Below the pieces are notes generated by a model. That model was not told the DNA's origin, did no database searches, and saw only the letters and a program-made list of their open reading frames with translations. A stretch of DNA of 64,000 nucleotides from Schistosoma haematobium. Taxonomy: Eukaryota > Platyhelminthes > Trematoda > Strigeidida > Schistosomatidae. Location: contig NC_067198.1 in assembly GCF_000699445.3 (NCBI RefSeq), forward strand, positions 2,175,301 through 2,239,300, given 5' to 3'. Numbering within the stretch: the first letter of the stretch is position 1; every line of letters starts with the position of its first letter. Of the stretch, positions 39,870 to 52,099 are shown piece after piece. Both the position numbers and the translations under genes were made by a program.

Positions 39870-41000
39870 TTATTACAAGTGTGCAAAGTTTCTCCTTGAG
39901 GCACCCCAGTGAATCTGTTTGCTTCTCGTCAGTTGGTAATGTCTTTCATGACTCGACTATTCATAACAAATAAAAAGTGTATCTACAGTCTAGTTGACCG
40001 AGTTGTTCCCCTTAAGTTTCTACTGTTTTTCCTCAAGTTCATGTTGGCAATGAACGTAAGTAAGCGTTTCAGATGATGTCAAAGGGTGTTCAGGATTCCG
40101 AAAGCCTTTAGAAAATGGCCTCCGAGTCCCCTATATTCTAAAACATAAAGATTCAGAGATTTCAAGAGCTACGCGTAAAGCGTGAGTTTCAGCTCACAGC
40201 TCGACTGTGGATATGCTCCAGAATATTGTCGCACCATTTTATCAAATTTCGAGTGGGGTCGAACAAAACCTTCGAACCAAATAGATGGTTTTCACCTTAG
40301 GTCAAGGATGCGCTCCACAGTTATTTAAGACAGCTCTGCTCTAAAAGTATTTTTGTCACTGCTAGCGGGAGATTTTAGATAATAGCTTATCAGAAAATGT
40401 ATTTTTTCCAACTGACGACCTTTCTAGAAGGACATTACCCAACTGTCCGTACAGTTCGTGATATGCTGCAGATGAAGCACATTCCACGTTTAAGTGTTCT
40501 TAGCTGAACACTGGAACTCATGTATGACTGATTCTGTTGGAAACTTTTGACAAGATGACCAATACCGCATTCACCTTTCCCTTCAAATTGAGATTTACAA
40601 TGTATCTGTCAACCGTAGCCAGCAGACTGATTAGGTAGGAATGTCCCTTTCTGAAGCCATGTCGTTTAGGTTAAAAGGTGTTTGCATCTAGTAAACAGTC
40701 ACGTAGGCCAATGTAAACTAGAGGCTCCACAAATTGCTAAGGTTTTAGATAAAAGCTTATTGACCAATAGTCGTAGGGATTGTCGCTTTGATCTCCTTTG
40801 ATGGTCGGAGTGATTTTGACTATTTTACAGTTGTCAGGATCGACGCCTTGGTGAATATGATAACAGTAAACTAATAAATGTTTCAGTGATTGTTTCTGTT
40901 TCTCTAAATATAACAGACTGCTTCGTGTCTGGGCTGAGACGTTTTTACTTACTTAAACATTCCATTTTCCAGAAAGATAGCACTATGCTTAGGTCCGGGT
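39870..41000 (-). pseudogene. Jockey/CR1-like reverse transcriptase relic
   Basis: Minus-strand reading across frames gives IVKITPTIKGDQSDN then YWSIS (the NYRPIS region of RT), then FVEPLVYIGL, a RGFRKGH-like block and ATVDRY. It has many stops. The family resembles the relic at 13040-14090, also minus. Confidence 0.6.
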
Positions 41001-43640
41001 GTTTTGGTTCTGGCTGAGCTTCAAGTTGAACTCCCGTCAATGTGGTCTGTAGATGATACCCAGAATGTTTGAAAATGATGTTTTGCTGTGAGATTTGTGG
41101 CATTGTTGTAAATCAAACACAAGCGATAATAACCAAATGTATTTGAATACAAAATTGCAGAATATCTTGATAAAATCTGGGAACCATACGGTAATACTTC
41201 ATCTGTAAAGTATCCATCAATTGTCTTGGACTTTGTTGTTCTTTTGTTTTCTTACACTCTACTTTCGATTGTTGATACAAATCAATTGTATCTGTGACAT
41301 CAGTAGCACACACCACAGTATCCCTATCTTTGTCGCTTAGGTTATTGGGACCTAACGACTGGGAAACTTCATTTTGTTATGTCAAAAAGAAGAACGATGG
41401 CGGAATAACCTTTTCCGACTGGTGAAAAAACTATCAATAATATATGGCTAGTGCTGGTATCTGTCTTCACCTATTCCGGTTTATACGTTGTTGTGAAATC
41501 ACATATCCGAGATTTTCCTTCCGGTCATTGATTCAAGATCTGAGTGTTTCAGTTATTCTTACCGCATGAACCTTATTTATGTCAAATAGTCCACGTAACT
41601 AGTCCATTTTATCTGGAAACTCAAGAGATCGTGACTCTATATTTCGTATCAGTTTTAATTTGGAATGGGCTGTAGGATGAGTGATGTGATTCACTCAGTC
41701 ATTTTAGTGTGTCGTCGAATCTGTTGGCAACCGGAACTTTATGAGTTCATTGGAGTAAAGGTTTTTTTGATGATTTAATGGGAATGACAGTAATCAGCTG
41801 AAAAGCAATTGGTTCTGAAACTGAGAACACTTTTGATATATTGTTGTAATTTCTCGATTCAAAGGACAAGGAAGATGAAGGTATGGAAGTGTTTTTAATT
41901 AATTTAGAGATTTTAACCAAGTCACCCCTAGCCCTGTATTGCAAGCGAAATAAGTTTAGTTTGAATAATTTCTCATCTCATTACACCATATCACTTGCTC
42001 GTAATTTACAAGCGTAGGCCAAATGAACACTATGTAAAAATTAAAACGTATCTCTGTGCAATGGCCAGAGGCTTCCAATACTTTGATCTGTTATTTCACG
42101 ACAATTCGCCATCGTTTTCAGTCTTTAGCTGACTGACCCCTATATCAGTAATCATGAACAACTGGTAGCCAAAAATGTTCACGAAGTAGCTGTACGCTGG
42201 TGGTCAAAATGTATGATGGTTCACTTGGAGGCGATTGCCAGAAGATACTGAACTCCAGACTATTCATAAAATTGCTGTAGGTAGTCCCGAAGCTCGAAAA
42301 TTACCCGCCCATTTCAAAGCACTCAACATATATTAGGGTTATCAGCATAAAACATGGAGTCAAGAAATACCATTCTCATACATGCGGAACTAAATCGGTT
42401 ACGAAAATGTACTGTGTCACTCCGCTAAACACAGATTTCCGGCTGAATGACCCGGAGTTCACCTGTACTCTTTATCGGGCTGTGACTAGGAAACCGAAGC
42501 TGTCTATTATAACGACACCGCTTAACACAACAGCATCCTGCAGTATGTGACTTTGTAAAACGTCTTGTTGGAGTCAGTAAAGACCACGACTTTAGGTGGC
42601 TTTAGACCTCTAAAAACAAGCCAGGTCGTTTACGCTACTAATAAGTTAATATGACACGAGTAACGTGTTTCGAAGCCTTGCTGCTTTTCGGAGAGGATCA
42701 TATTTTCTTCTTAATGCTTGAATAACTCCATGCAAATCTTCATTTCTAAAATTCTAATAACTGCGCTGTCTAAACTTATCGAACAATAGTTTTCACGGTT
42801 ATATACTATAACAACGACATCTTTCCTATCGCTAAGTAATATACCCTAGGTTTCTGACACAGAACGAAATACTTAAAGGACTTGTGTTGGAGAAGAGATC
42901 CTCTTAGCATCCGATCGGACTCACTGATTTTTATCAATCGCGTTTATCAAACAGATCAAACACATCAAATTTTTTAATTACCAAATGTTCAAATCATTAG
43001 CATCAGGACTAGCGTTTCTACCGTATGTGCACTGTTAAGGTAATATGAGAATGCCTGTGCTCTATGTTACTTTTATTGCGCCACATTAGCGACTTCGTGC
43101 TGCCACTTCTTCACAACAAATCACAGTGTACAACGCTTCATACCAAAACTGTCTAGGTATTTTTGTCATCTGCATATTTTACGTGCATTTCTACATTCAT
43201 ATTTTACAACCTCTGTATTCAGAATGATGTCTTTGTATTCAACGGTATTACGTTGGCGCTTCACCAATAGGGTATAGAAGGTGCCCTGGAATTCTAGAAA
43301 TTTCTAATTCATTGTTACATGCGTACACCGCTCTGGCTCATTCTGATAAACTTGTAATTTATGACTCAAACAGCAGGAAAACCAAGTTCTTATTCCTGTA
43401 GCAAACTTTATCAACAACTTGCAAGTAACAAATTCAACTATATTGTCCTGTTAATAATCATAGCTCATTTCACAACCAGTCTTCAGGTTTCGGGTTTCTG
43501 GAATACAGTATCCAAAACACCTAGGCAAACAGTGGAAAACTGAGTGTTCAAGGTCGAGAATCTTAGTAACTGGGTTCAAAGCTTGGATAGTACGAATATA
43601 TACATACACAGTGAAAATAATGATGTTTGATACAACAGTT
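41001..43640. other. No recognised gene
   Basis: Short unrelated open frames only. 42060-42700 may hold more of the neighbouring degenerate retroelement, but I could not align motifs. The missing first exon of RNF121 could be anywhere from 38554 upstream (toward higher coordinates). Confidence 0.35.
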
Positions 43641-43663
43641 GATAATCATGTTGAGTTGGTGAA

Positions 43664-43948
43664 ATGTCACTGTCTCCTGGTCAAACTATCCGAGTTCCAA
43701 GCCACGGAACATCAAACGCCTTACCGACCCTCATCGAAGTAAAAACCAACCAGGGCACTCTTGTCAATCCCAAGCCGTGGACAGGAACTTGCAGCAGTTG
43801 TCGTACTTTGTTCCTCGTACCTTGTGTTACTTATATTCCCCCGTGGCGACGTTATGCTTGTACCATACGGTTGCTAAAGCAGCCATACTACCTGGATAAT
43901 GAGGGAAGGCAACCCATCGCTAGATGTGACTGCGACACAAGCTTGTAG
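43664..43948 (+). CDS. Unidentified ORF, 94 codons
   Basis: Unusually GC-balanced for the region and Cys/Pro-rich (CSSCRTLFLVPC). I see no family match. A compositional island of about 43660-44040 suggests a captured or repeat-derived fragment. It may not be a gene. Confidence 0.2.
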   Translation: MSLSPGQTIRVPSHGTSNALPTLIEVKTNQGTLVNPKPWTGTCSSCRTLFLVPCVTYIPPWRRYACTIRLLKQPYYLDNEGRQPIARCDCDTSL

Positions 43949-44393
43949 GCTAAGTCATCCAAATCCAAATCGAGAAGACCTGAGATCCCCCACATTGACC
44001 TCACGCATTGGCGACGCATAGACAAATATATGCTTTGAATTGCTCCTATGAAACATATTATCTCAACAGTTTATCTGTACGTTAATCACAATAGGGATGT
44101 AGTAAAGCAATGTAAAGGGCATTTTCTGTCACTTTTGCCTTCGGTAACAATTGGTGTGAACAAAAGCCAATGGTGTTGCTCAAGGAATCAGATACTCGTT
44201 TTGTCTTTTTTATGTAGATCTACGACAGTTGAGTGTCAGAAAGGATAGTTATCGCACCTATTCAAAGCCTCTACGTTGCGCTGCTGAGCAATGAGAGTAA
44301 CCTTACTAACTAGTTGTGGCTGTCGGCGGACATCGGACCAACCCATTTCTCGTATGCTAAAATTTGATTACTCAGAGTTTACTCTTTTAGGCT

Positions 44394-44708
44394 TTAAAAA
44401 TCGTGGCGGCCTCCTCGGTCTCTAAGCTTACGTACATGAATTACACGAGTTTCGAATTGCGTAGTTGTGTCTGTAGGTAAATGCAAAAGGTACGTACGTG
44501 AGTTAGCACAACGAACATTAGCTGAATTAATGTTTGTCATACGTCTAATGAAGTCACTGGCATAAACTATTAGAGCGAAGACATAACAAAACAGTACGAT
44601 AGCAAATGTCAGAGGATCAATACCACAAACCCTCCTCAAAAGAGAGTATTTATGCTTGAGTATGTTATAAGTTGCAAGAGAGAATGCCTTCGTACAAGTG
44701 ATATGCAT
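44394..44708 (-). CDS. Unidentified ORF with one hydrophobic segment
   Basis: Minus-strand ORF containing RRVCGIDPLTFAIVLFCYVF, a clear membrane-span-like stretch, then a basic tail ending RKLRDRGGRHDF. No homologue recognised. Could be a terminal exon of a membrane protein; no partner exon was proven. Confidence 0.25.
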   Translation of the reverse strand: MHITCTKAFSLATYNILKHKYSLLRRVCGIDPLTFAIVLFCYVFALIVYASDFIRRMTNINSANVRCANSRTYLLHLPTDTTTQFETRVIHVRKLRDRGGRHDF

Positions 44709-44709
44709 A

Positions 44710-45650
44710 AATGACAGTCATCTGTAGCAATTACGTTTGAAGGAAACCACAACAACCTATCGTATCTCGTGAATATACATGTATGTTACCTATGAGATGC
44801 ATGAGTGAAAAAGCATTTTATCCGCATGCATGTAGATTGTACTTGTTTTTGCTGAAACGTCCGTGCGCCAAAACACGGGGATCTCAACGATTACTATGTA
44901 ACAATTCGGGTTGATTACTTTATAGTTATATAGTAGTTCATAAATAGTTTTCAGAAGTTACCTATTATTTGATCTTGAGATACAACAGACGGGGAGCTTT
45001 TTGTGTAGGTAAAAAGATAGAATTTCTGTACCGATTATTTGAAAATTATGAGTAAAAGACTTAGAGTCAACAAAGTTTTGGGATTTTATTTAGATTACTA
45101 ACAGAATTTTCTCAAAATCACTGGAGATTTGTGGTAAATTTGGAATTTGTTTTGAGGAAAAATCCCAGATATGAGAAAAGTGTGAACTTTTGATCGTGTC
45201 TGCTCCGAAATAAGTTAGTTTTTCCTTAGAGTTAGAAGTTTGGGTATCAAAGAGCTGGAGTTGGAAGCTAATACGTTTCTTATGGAATACGAAAATGACG
45301 AACATTGTGCTGCAAAAGAAACTTCAGCAAAATAATCGGGAAGAATATTATATGCCTGCAATATTCAGAGGCTACATTCTTCCATGTAAGTGGTCTTCAA
45401 ACATTGGCTAAACGTTCACAGAAAATCAGTGCCAGATCCATGATTCACAGAAATAATATTGATGATTAGATTATGAATAAATGTTATGCTAGTAATATAC
45501 AGTTAAAATAACTGAGTCCACTCTGTTTCTGAATGGAAATTTTAAAACGAAGGGGACTATATGAAGTAAATATTTAGTACATAATTGTATATTATTGTAA
45601 TTACTATACAGTACCTGCAGGTGTTGCAGTCACTTAGTCACTACATAGAA
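44710..45650. other. No recognised feature
   Basis: AT-rich; only short open frames without family resemblance. Confidence 0.4.
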
Positions 45651-45654
45651 CGTG

Positions 45655-46090
45655 GTACGTATGTACATCGGTTTAAGTCGCCATACCTCATTAACACAGA
45701 AAGGTGAAGTTGTCAGGCCTGATCCCACCAAAGCAGAGATCGTAATAATACGAGTGGTGAATGGAAAGATCACGTATCGAAGATGAAAATGTAAATTGGT
45801 GAAATAGAAGCACGAAAAAAAGTGATGAGGAATTCTGAAGTTCAGAATTTAGGGGAAGACAGAGAATGGATGCACCTGGGTCATTGCAAACAATTTCGAG
45901 CCATTTCACTCAAATTCTCTAACTATTGGTAATGAGAATGAGGCGGTGGTTTACATCTATTAACGTAGCTCATTCCAGTACTCATTGACTTTGTATACTG
46001 ATGCTATGTCTTGGTTTGGCCACATCTAGCTTTCTTTCAACTTAAATCTACGCCAGTCAACATCACAAGTGTGCCCACTGTTTTTCTTAC
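45655..46090 (-). repeat. E2 retrotransposon 3' end, degenerate
   Basis: The reverse complement carries AGATGTGGCCAAACCAAGAC (compare GGGGTGGCCAAACCGAAACG at 31970), GACCCAGGTGCATCC and the tail GAGGTATGGCGACTT. It forms the 3' part of the open frame 46426-46037. Confidence 0.65.
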
Positions 46091-46426
46091 TCTTGTAATG
46101 GTCATTTCGTAACTACTAGATGTACGTTTTGAACTGATCTGGGGATTGATAATACGTACATTACACTCAGTGTTATTGTTCATCGAAATTGGCATCGTAA
46201 TAGAAAGAGACATCATATAAACGTAAAAGAACACTGGAAATGCTCCCTTGACATTTCCAGTGAACATAATTATGAATAAAAAACCAAAACCACTAATAAT
46301 GACAATCTGAAGTACAGAAGACCAAAAGAGATAGATAAAAAAACATGGAAAGTGAAATGCCTCCAGAACACGAGCAGACACAAGAAGTAAATCATATTCC
46401 ATGAAAAATGAGTGGTACGACTTCAT
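46091..46426 (-). CDS. Unidentified hydrophobic ORF, fused to E2 relic
   Basis: Minus-strand frame with several hydrophobic stretches (FFIYLFWSSVLQIVIISGFG, FPVFFYVYMMSLSITMPISM). Its last about 15 codons are E2 sequence. No family was recognised. It may be an exon of a membrane protein or chance. Confidence 0.2.
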
Positions 46427-46429
46427 AAA

Positions 46430-47040
46430 AACCCCTTGACAGCGTCTTTAGAAGCCAGGTAAAGGCTAGGAAAATTTCGTCCAATTAGTACGTGTCACAA
46501 AATCATCCACAAAATGAATGGACTATGTGCCATACTGTAACTGAATGATTCCTAACTTTAGGTCCAGAGGCAAACGGTTACTAACAAACTCATAATTACA
46601 GTTGTTTTATGTACATAAACGGATTGTGAAGTGAGGCCTCTTTCTTTACTTTGAGCCCTTTTTTCTACCACAAGTGTAAGATGATTCAGAAGATCCAGAA
46701 TGCGGTTAGGAAGCCAGTGTCAAGCTTTAAAGTTGCACACTTGTCAAACAAAAACTCCCTTTCTTGAAAATTTTGACTAATTTGCAAGATTCTAGAGTTT
46801 CGTTACTTTGAACATACATCTTAGGTATCTCAGTCCACATTTCACCTTCTATCGAATCTGGTTAATACTTGAATTATTAATTAACCATAATTCCAAATAT
46901 GACGATTTTTAATAGCTATTTAGATAAAGATTCACAGTAAACAGTGAACATTTATCAGGACTTTAATAAACAGTTGCTCAGAAATTGAGAGCGAAGCATA
47001 GATAAAGACATTATGTGTACAATTGTATTTTAATAGTTGA
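46430..47040. other. No recognised feature
   Basis: AT-rich spacer before the family A retroposon at 47045. Confidence 0.4.
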
Positions 47041-47044
47041 ATTT

Positions 47045-47390
47045 AGGAGTCAATTGAATCTAGGTCACTATGGAAAACCTGGAATCACTGGATGGCCGTT
47101 TCGTCCTAGCATGGGACTCCTCAGCAGAGCGTATCCACGATCACGCCTCGCTGGACCCCAACCCAGGACCTATCAGCCTTTCGCGCGAGCAATTAACCAC
47201 CAGACCACTGAGCTGACCGGCATCCAACGGTGTTATTGTCTAACTTCCATCAGTCCACAAAGTTGCGCCACTGTCTACCTTTGTCATTGGTGTGTTACTA
47301 TCTCACAACAGACCCGATTGAATTCCACTGGTCACGGTCAAACCTCCCGAGGCGGGGTTGGGGATGCACACTGCTGATGAATTCAACTAT
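47045..47390 (-). repeat. Family A retroposon with near-intact hammerhead
   Basis: Minus-sense copy with tRNA-like head (GGTCAGCTCAGTGGTCTGGT) and hammerhead at 47086-47130. Confidence 0.75.
47086..47130 (-). ncRNA. Hammerhead ribozyme-like sequence (family A)
   Basis: Sense strand CTGCTGAGGAGTCCCATGCT then AGGACGAAACGGCCATCCAGTG. The core CUGAGGAG, stem II GUCC/GGAC, GAAAC and AUC cleavage triplet are intact. One outer stem position is weakened (CUCUG against CAGUG). Confidence 0.65.
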
Positions 47391-47729
47391 TAAATTACCA
47401 TAATATCCACAAAATCGTTTTCTGATTTGAACTGTATTTGTTATAAACTCGTCAACCTAATAGTTTACCGAACGAAAGGTTAAATTTTTCTGAATTTCAC
47501 TCTCTGAGATAATTACTCTTCATAGCATTTAAGTGCTATTTAGAAGTAAATTAGCAGGTTTCAAGTAAGCATTTTAAAAATAACATTTTCCTTTTCATTG
47601 TCTTGATAGGTTCATTCCTTTATAAATAGCCTTCTTAAAAGTTCGCACCCTATGTATTATTTATAAAAAGATGAATAGTTTGGGTTTATCGTCTAAAGTT
47701 TGGCTTGTTTTTACAGTTTGATCTAAGTC

Positions 47730-47802
47730 GTCGGAATAGCTCATTTGGGAGAGCGTTAAACTGAAGATCTAAATGTCCACGGTTCGTTCCAGGGTTCTGG
47801 CA
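47730..47802 (+). tRNA. tRNA-Phe(GAA)-like sequence, probably a degenerate copy
   Basis: 73 bases foldable as a cloverleaf: the acceptor stem GTCGGAA/TTCTGGC pairs fully (two G-U), D-arm GCTC...GAGC, and anticodon loop CTGAAGA with GAA. The anticodon stem has one A-C mismatch and the T stem two mismatches; the B box reads GGTTCGTTCC rather than GGTTCGATCC. No intron. The mismatches make a pseudogene likely. Confidence 0.6.
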
Positions 47803-47825
47803 GGCGACTGGCTCTCAAGCTTTGC

Positions 47826-48345
47826 CCCCAAATGGCCTGGTACGGCCGAGAGTGGGGAGAGTCAGCTCACTCTCTCGAAATGCTCTCACATGGCCATGCG
47901 TATATAGCCTCTGCCAGGGAGGTCCTACTCATTGCCTCCCCGCACCACGGGTGTTCTTTACAAAATTGAGAGGACGAAAAGAGAATGTCCGGCACTTTGA
48001 TCAGGTTAGTGGACATGGAGAGTTCACCTAGGGGAGTTGGAAAACCCTGACCCTAAACCAGTGGTGCACATAGGCTCCAATATTCTAAAAGAACAAATGG
48101 CGTATGAACCAATTGTTGGTCACCGGCTTCCATGGGATTGCATCTCCTTACGATGCTCCACTGTTTTGTGGATCAGACCTTCAGGTCGAAGGTTCCGGGT
48201 GTGGCCCCCTAAGAAAACCACCTGCTTCGGTTTGGGCGCCCGGGCAGTATCACAGCCCTCACACATATCGAATGAGATTCGTGTGGTGCATATGTATTTG
48301 GTGCCTCCTTGTACCAATATCTATGTGTTCAAATAAATAATAATA
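47826..48345 (+). repeat. R1 repeat, copy 9
   Basis: Plus-sense full-length copy, ending GTGTTCAAATAAATAATAAT. It starts about 25 bases after the tRNA-like sequence. Confidence 0.82.
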
Positions 48346-48691
48346 AATTGGTTCAAGAGCCAATACTAAATATTTGAATCTTCATGAATATTCCGAACTT
48401 AAATCACTTGTGAATATTTCATTGGAATTCACAAGTTGTAGTGTGGTTTTCGTTTACAAACCGACAGTTCTAACATATGACCAGTGACATATACTGATTA
48501 ACAACAATATAACTTGAACAATGACCAAGATAATTGGTAACATATATTGGTACAGGAAGCAAGATTTTCTCTAGCCTAGTTTCAGTCTGAAGCAAGTACA
48601 CGGTAACCAAATAAAGCATATTTTATTGTATTTCCAACAAACACTAATTGTTTTGTATACATAAATTATCAGACAAGACTATACTTCAAAT

Positions 48692-48962
48692 TACTTATTA
48701 CTTACTTACGCCTCTTACTCTTCGTGAAGGAGCATAGGCCGCTCATCACCATTATCCATACAAACCTGTCCTGAGCAATCCTTTCCGGCTTTTATTCATT
48801 CTTTTCATATCTGCTACTATTTCCCGACGAAATGTGTTCTTTGGCCTACCTCTTTTCCGCTTCCCCTTAGGATTCCGTGTTAGGGCTCGCCTTGTGATGG
48901 AGTATGATGATTTGCATAATGTTTGTCCTATCGATTTCCATTGTCTTTTCCTAATTCCTCAC
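48692..48962 (-). mobile_element. 5'-truncated RTE (SR2-like) copy with target duplication
   Basis: The 3' terminal about 270 bases of the RTE element (TAAG-type tail, AGGAGCATAGGCCGCTCA in reverse). ACTTCAAAT stands on both sides (48683-48691 and 48963-48971), a 9-bp target duplication. Confidence 0.75.
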
Positions 48963-49024
48963 ACTTCAAATAAGAAACCATAATATATGAGTAACCAAGC
49001 CATAAATAATATTTCCGATTAAAA

Positions 49025-49100
49025 TCATGAACCGATTGATGTTAGACCAACATTGAAAACCTGGAAGCACTAGATGGCCGTTTCATTCTATTGCGTGACT
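49025..49100 (-). repeat. Family A retroposon fragment
   Basis: AACCGATTGATGTTAGACCA and GAAGCACTAGATGGCCG, then it diverges. A further worn piece lies at 49680-49760 (CTCCTCAGTAGTGTGCATCC). Confidence 0.55.
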
Positions 49101-50132
49101 CCTGTGACGGATCCCAGCAAAAGAGCTTACTCTAGATACATCAATACGCAAGGTTATTAATAATATACCAAAAGAGTTAACAGTAAAATCCTAGGTGTCT
49201 GTCTATGAGTAAAACCAAAAGTTAACAAATTTCAGTTAGAATACAATTGGTATATTAAACAACAAGGTAATAACAGTTATTATGAAATGAATGTTACTTG
49301 TAAGCTGCTCTCTGAGATAAAAACCACAAATGAGTTCACTTGATTAATGAAGGTTCCTCTGCACGAGATGGTACCAACGGCGTAATGAGAAAGACCGGAT
49401 CCAATAGTATTATTTAATAATAATCCGGGCCAAAAATCCAACTTAGTGTAGGAAGGTCTAAAAGAACACTATTATAGTCTTCAATCAAAGGCCGTGGCCA
49501 ATATTTCAACCAACGCGGTAGAAAATTCGTACATAAGTGTCCAAACAATTATAATCGTTTTTAACAAGTGATACAGAAAAAACAATAGATATTGAATAAA
49601 AATGTGGTTACATATAAAATGTGACAAATTAGAGAGACAATATAGTTTTTATTTTGTCGTTACAAAAATCACTGAGTATACATCAGCATACTCCTCAGTA
49701 GTGTGCATCCACAATCCCGCTCATAAGATCAGTGAATAGTAGTTAGGAGACACTAGACCATATAACAACAGTTAGTGAGTCTCATCTTTAGGCAACAGTA
49801 TAGATTAATGCAATACATTAATTTATGTTTAGGTAAGCGTGTATTGACAGATACAATTTACTAATCTCATTATTTTCTCAACTTGATTTATCCTACTTAC
49901 AAGTAGGTAAAATCTTTTTTCAAATAAATGTTTGAAGTATAAACTGTCAATTGAACTAGTTGATTCATTTGAAGAACTTCAACTAGGAAAAGGAACTATT
50001 CAACCTTTAATTATTCTAACATATCTGAATAGTTCTTATTTAAAAAAAAACTCTTGGACAATAGGTCAAGTATGAGAGTAAATACTGCCTAATGAGATTA
50101 GACTGTAACATGTGAATCAATGATTTATCACT

Positions 50133-50154
50133 GATCGATCGATCGATCGATCGA
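50133..50154. repeat. (GATC)n microsatellite
   Basis: Five and a half perfect GATC units. The 300 bases around it are otherwise plain AT-rich sequence. Confidence 0.85.
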
Positions 50155-50524
50155 TGACTATACTTCTGTCTCTTGATAGAATTTCTCTTGTTTCAGTCAT
50201 AAAACTAGCGAAACACTTGTTCATATCTTCTTCTTCTTCTCCTGAAATAATTTAAGTACATAATGGGAAGTGTTATATCCTAGTGGAGATTACATTACGA
50301 GCAACGTCTGAGTCTTGTTAATGGACTAATATTATTTATATATTCTTATGGTAAAACTATTCAATGATTAGATTATGTATATTTATATTCTCCTTATTAT
50401 AAGCTTTGTTTTGACGTATATATTATTATTGTACGATTTACTGTTCTTCAGCTATCTTCAGTTTATTGACTACTGCCTCCCATGTTCACAGCCACTTTTT
50501 GGCTTTATTGTGTACAAATATTAT

Positions 50525-50820
50525 TTCCTATTTTATGGTACGTTGCGATCTGTTTGACTGATATATAAACACAGTATGTCTGAAATAAATGATTCGATTT
50601 TCATATTGGAAGCTGGTATTTGGTGTTCTGGACTCAAGTGGACGGGCTAGACGGACATGGGATCAATAAGGACACTAGGCTGCTCATACCGGTCGAACGT
50701 CATTGGTTTGGCACAGTGCGAAGATTGTGTATAAGTAGTATTTTGATTGGTGGATAAATCACGTGATAAAAAGCTGGACATAAACTCATAACAGGAAGTG
50801 TTGTTTAGATAATAAACTGG
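50525..50820 (+). repeat. R4 repeat, LTR-like, copy 1
   Basis: Shares GGTACGTTG, a TATA-like GATATATAAACACAGTATG, TTCTGGACTCAAGTGGACGG and TTGGTTTGGCACAGTGC with reversed copies at 51230 and 60415. A TATA box followed downstream by AATAAA-like words would suit a solo LTR; no PBS or internal region was seen. Confidence 0.55.
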
Positions 50821-51229
50821 AAGTCATATACAATCATCATAATATTTGAGAAGGTTGGAGTGTAAGTAAACAGTTATATATTTCATAGAATAAATAAGTA
50901 ATATTGTACAACAGATTGATTTCTGTTCTGTTGAGAAGATGTAGAAAACTCCTTGAAAAAAGCCAATAGAATGCTTTGAAAACACTGAGAAATCCCCTTT
51001 ATCCAATCAGTATTCAATAGACGTTTTACTAGAAATATCTAGAGAGTGAAAAGTCACATGTTGAGTTTGTAATTGGATGATTATCTACATTGTTACTACT
51101 ATGTCTAGTAGCGTTCCAGAATTTTTCGGAAACTATAAAGTCCCTAGATTTTCTGTACATAAATGAACTTTTTGAATAAAGCGTGTCTTCTTTATTTCTT
51201 GCCGTTTCTCTCATATTCAAGTTGTTGTA

Positions 51230-51560
51230 TAGATCTAGCCTAAGAGTTATGAGAAGAGTTTAGGAACCAAATCTAGGATTCAATTAGAAAACTTATCACC
51301 TTTGTTGTCTTGTGGACTGCAAATTAGATGGCAGTGAATTATCGATCGGACCAAAGACGCGTTAATACGTAAGAACAGCCTAGAGTTCTGATTGGTCCCG
51401 CTTCTTGTCTAGCCTAGCCAGTTGAGTCCAGAACGCCAATCTCAGCCTCTGAGATATGAATCATTGTATTTCAAGCATACTCTGTTTATATACCAATCAA
51501 CGCGACCACAACGTACCAATAAAATATGAAACAACACTTGTACGAGAACTAGCCAGATGT
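51230..51560 (-). repeat. R4 repeat, copy 2 (inverted)
   Basis: The reverse complement has GGTACGTTGTGGTCGCGTTG, GGTATATAAACAGAGTATGC and GCGTTCTGGACTCAACTGG. Copies 1 and 2 face each other about 0.4 kb apart. Confidence 0.55.
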
Positions 51561-52099
51561 GACTGTGAATGAGGGAGGTAGTGATTAACAGATAGGGAAT
51601 AATTCATGAATGGTAAATCGTACAATAATAGTTCATAGGTCAACGTAAAGCTCACAATAAGAGAGGGATGAATATTAACAGTTTAGTTATATAACAATTA
51701 TACGATGAAATTATACTCATAATATCGGTCCATTAATGGATCTCAAAAGTTACCATTCATTATGCTTATTGGGATACAACACCTTTAAAGTTTCTTTTCT
51801 TATTATCTGATGATTTATGAACACATGTTAATTATTTTCCCTGAACAGTATCATGATAATTACAGTTTGTCTGTCTATCTTTCATTCTGTCTCTCTGTAA
51901 GAGATAGATCTATTTATATGATCTTAGATCGATACCAATTCGAGTGATCAATTAATGGTTAATTAGATTGTATTTATATTCTTCAATTGAATGTATGTTA
52001 GGTAGCTTAAGGTAGATTGCTAAAACTAGATTAGCGCTAAAAGATTAAAATCCCTCCCATATATGAGGAGAAAAAGACTGAATATAATGAACAGCTCGA

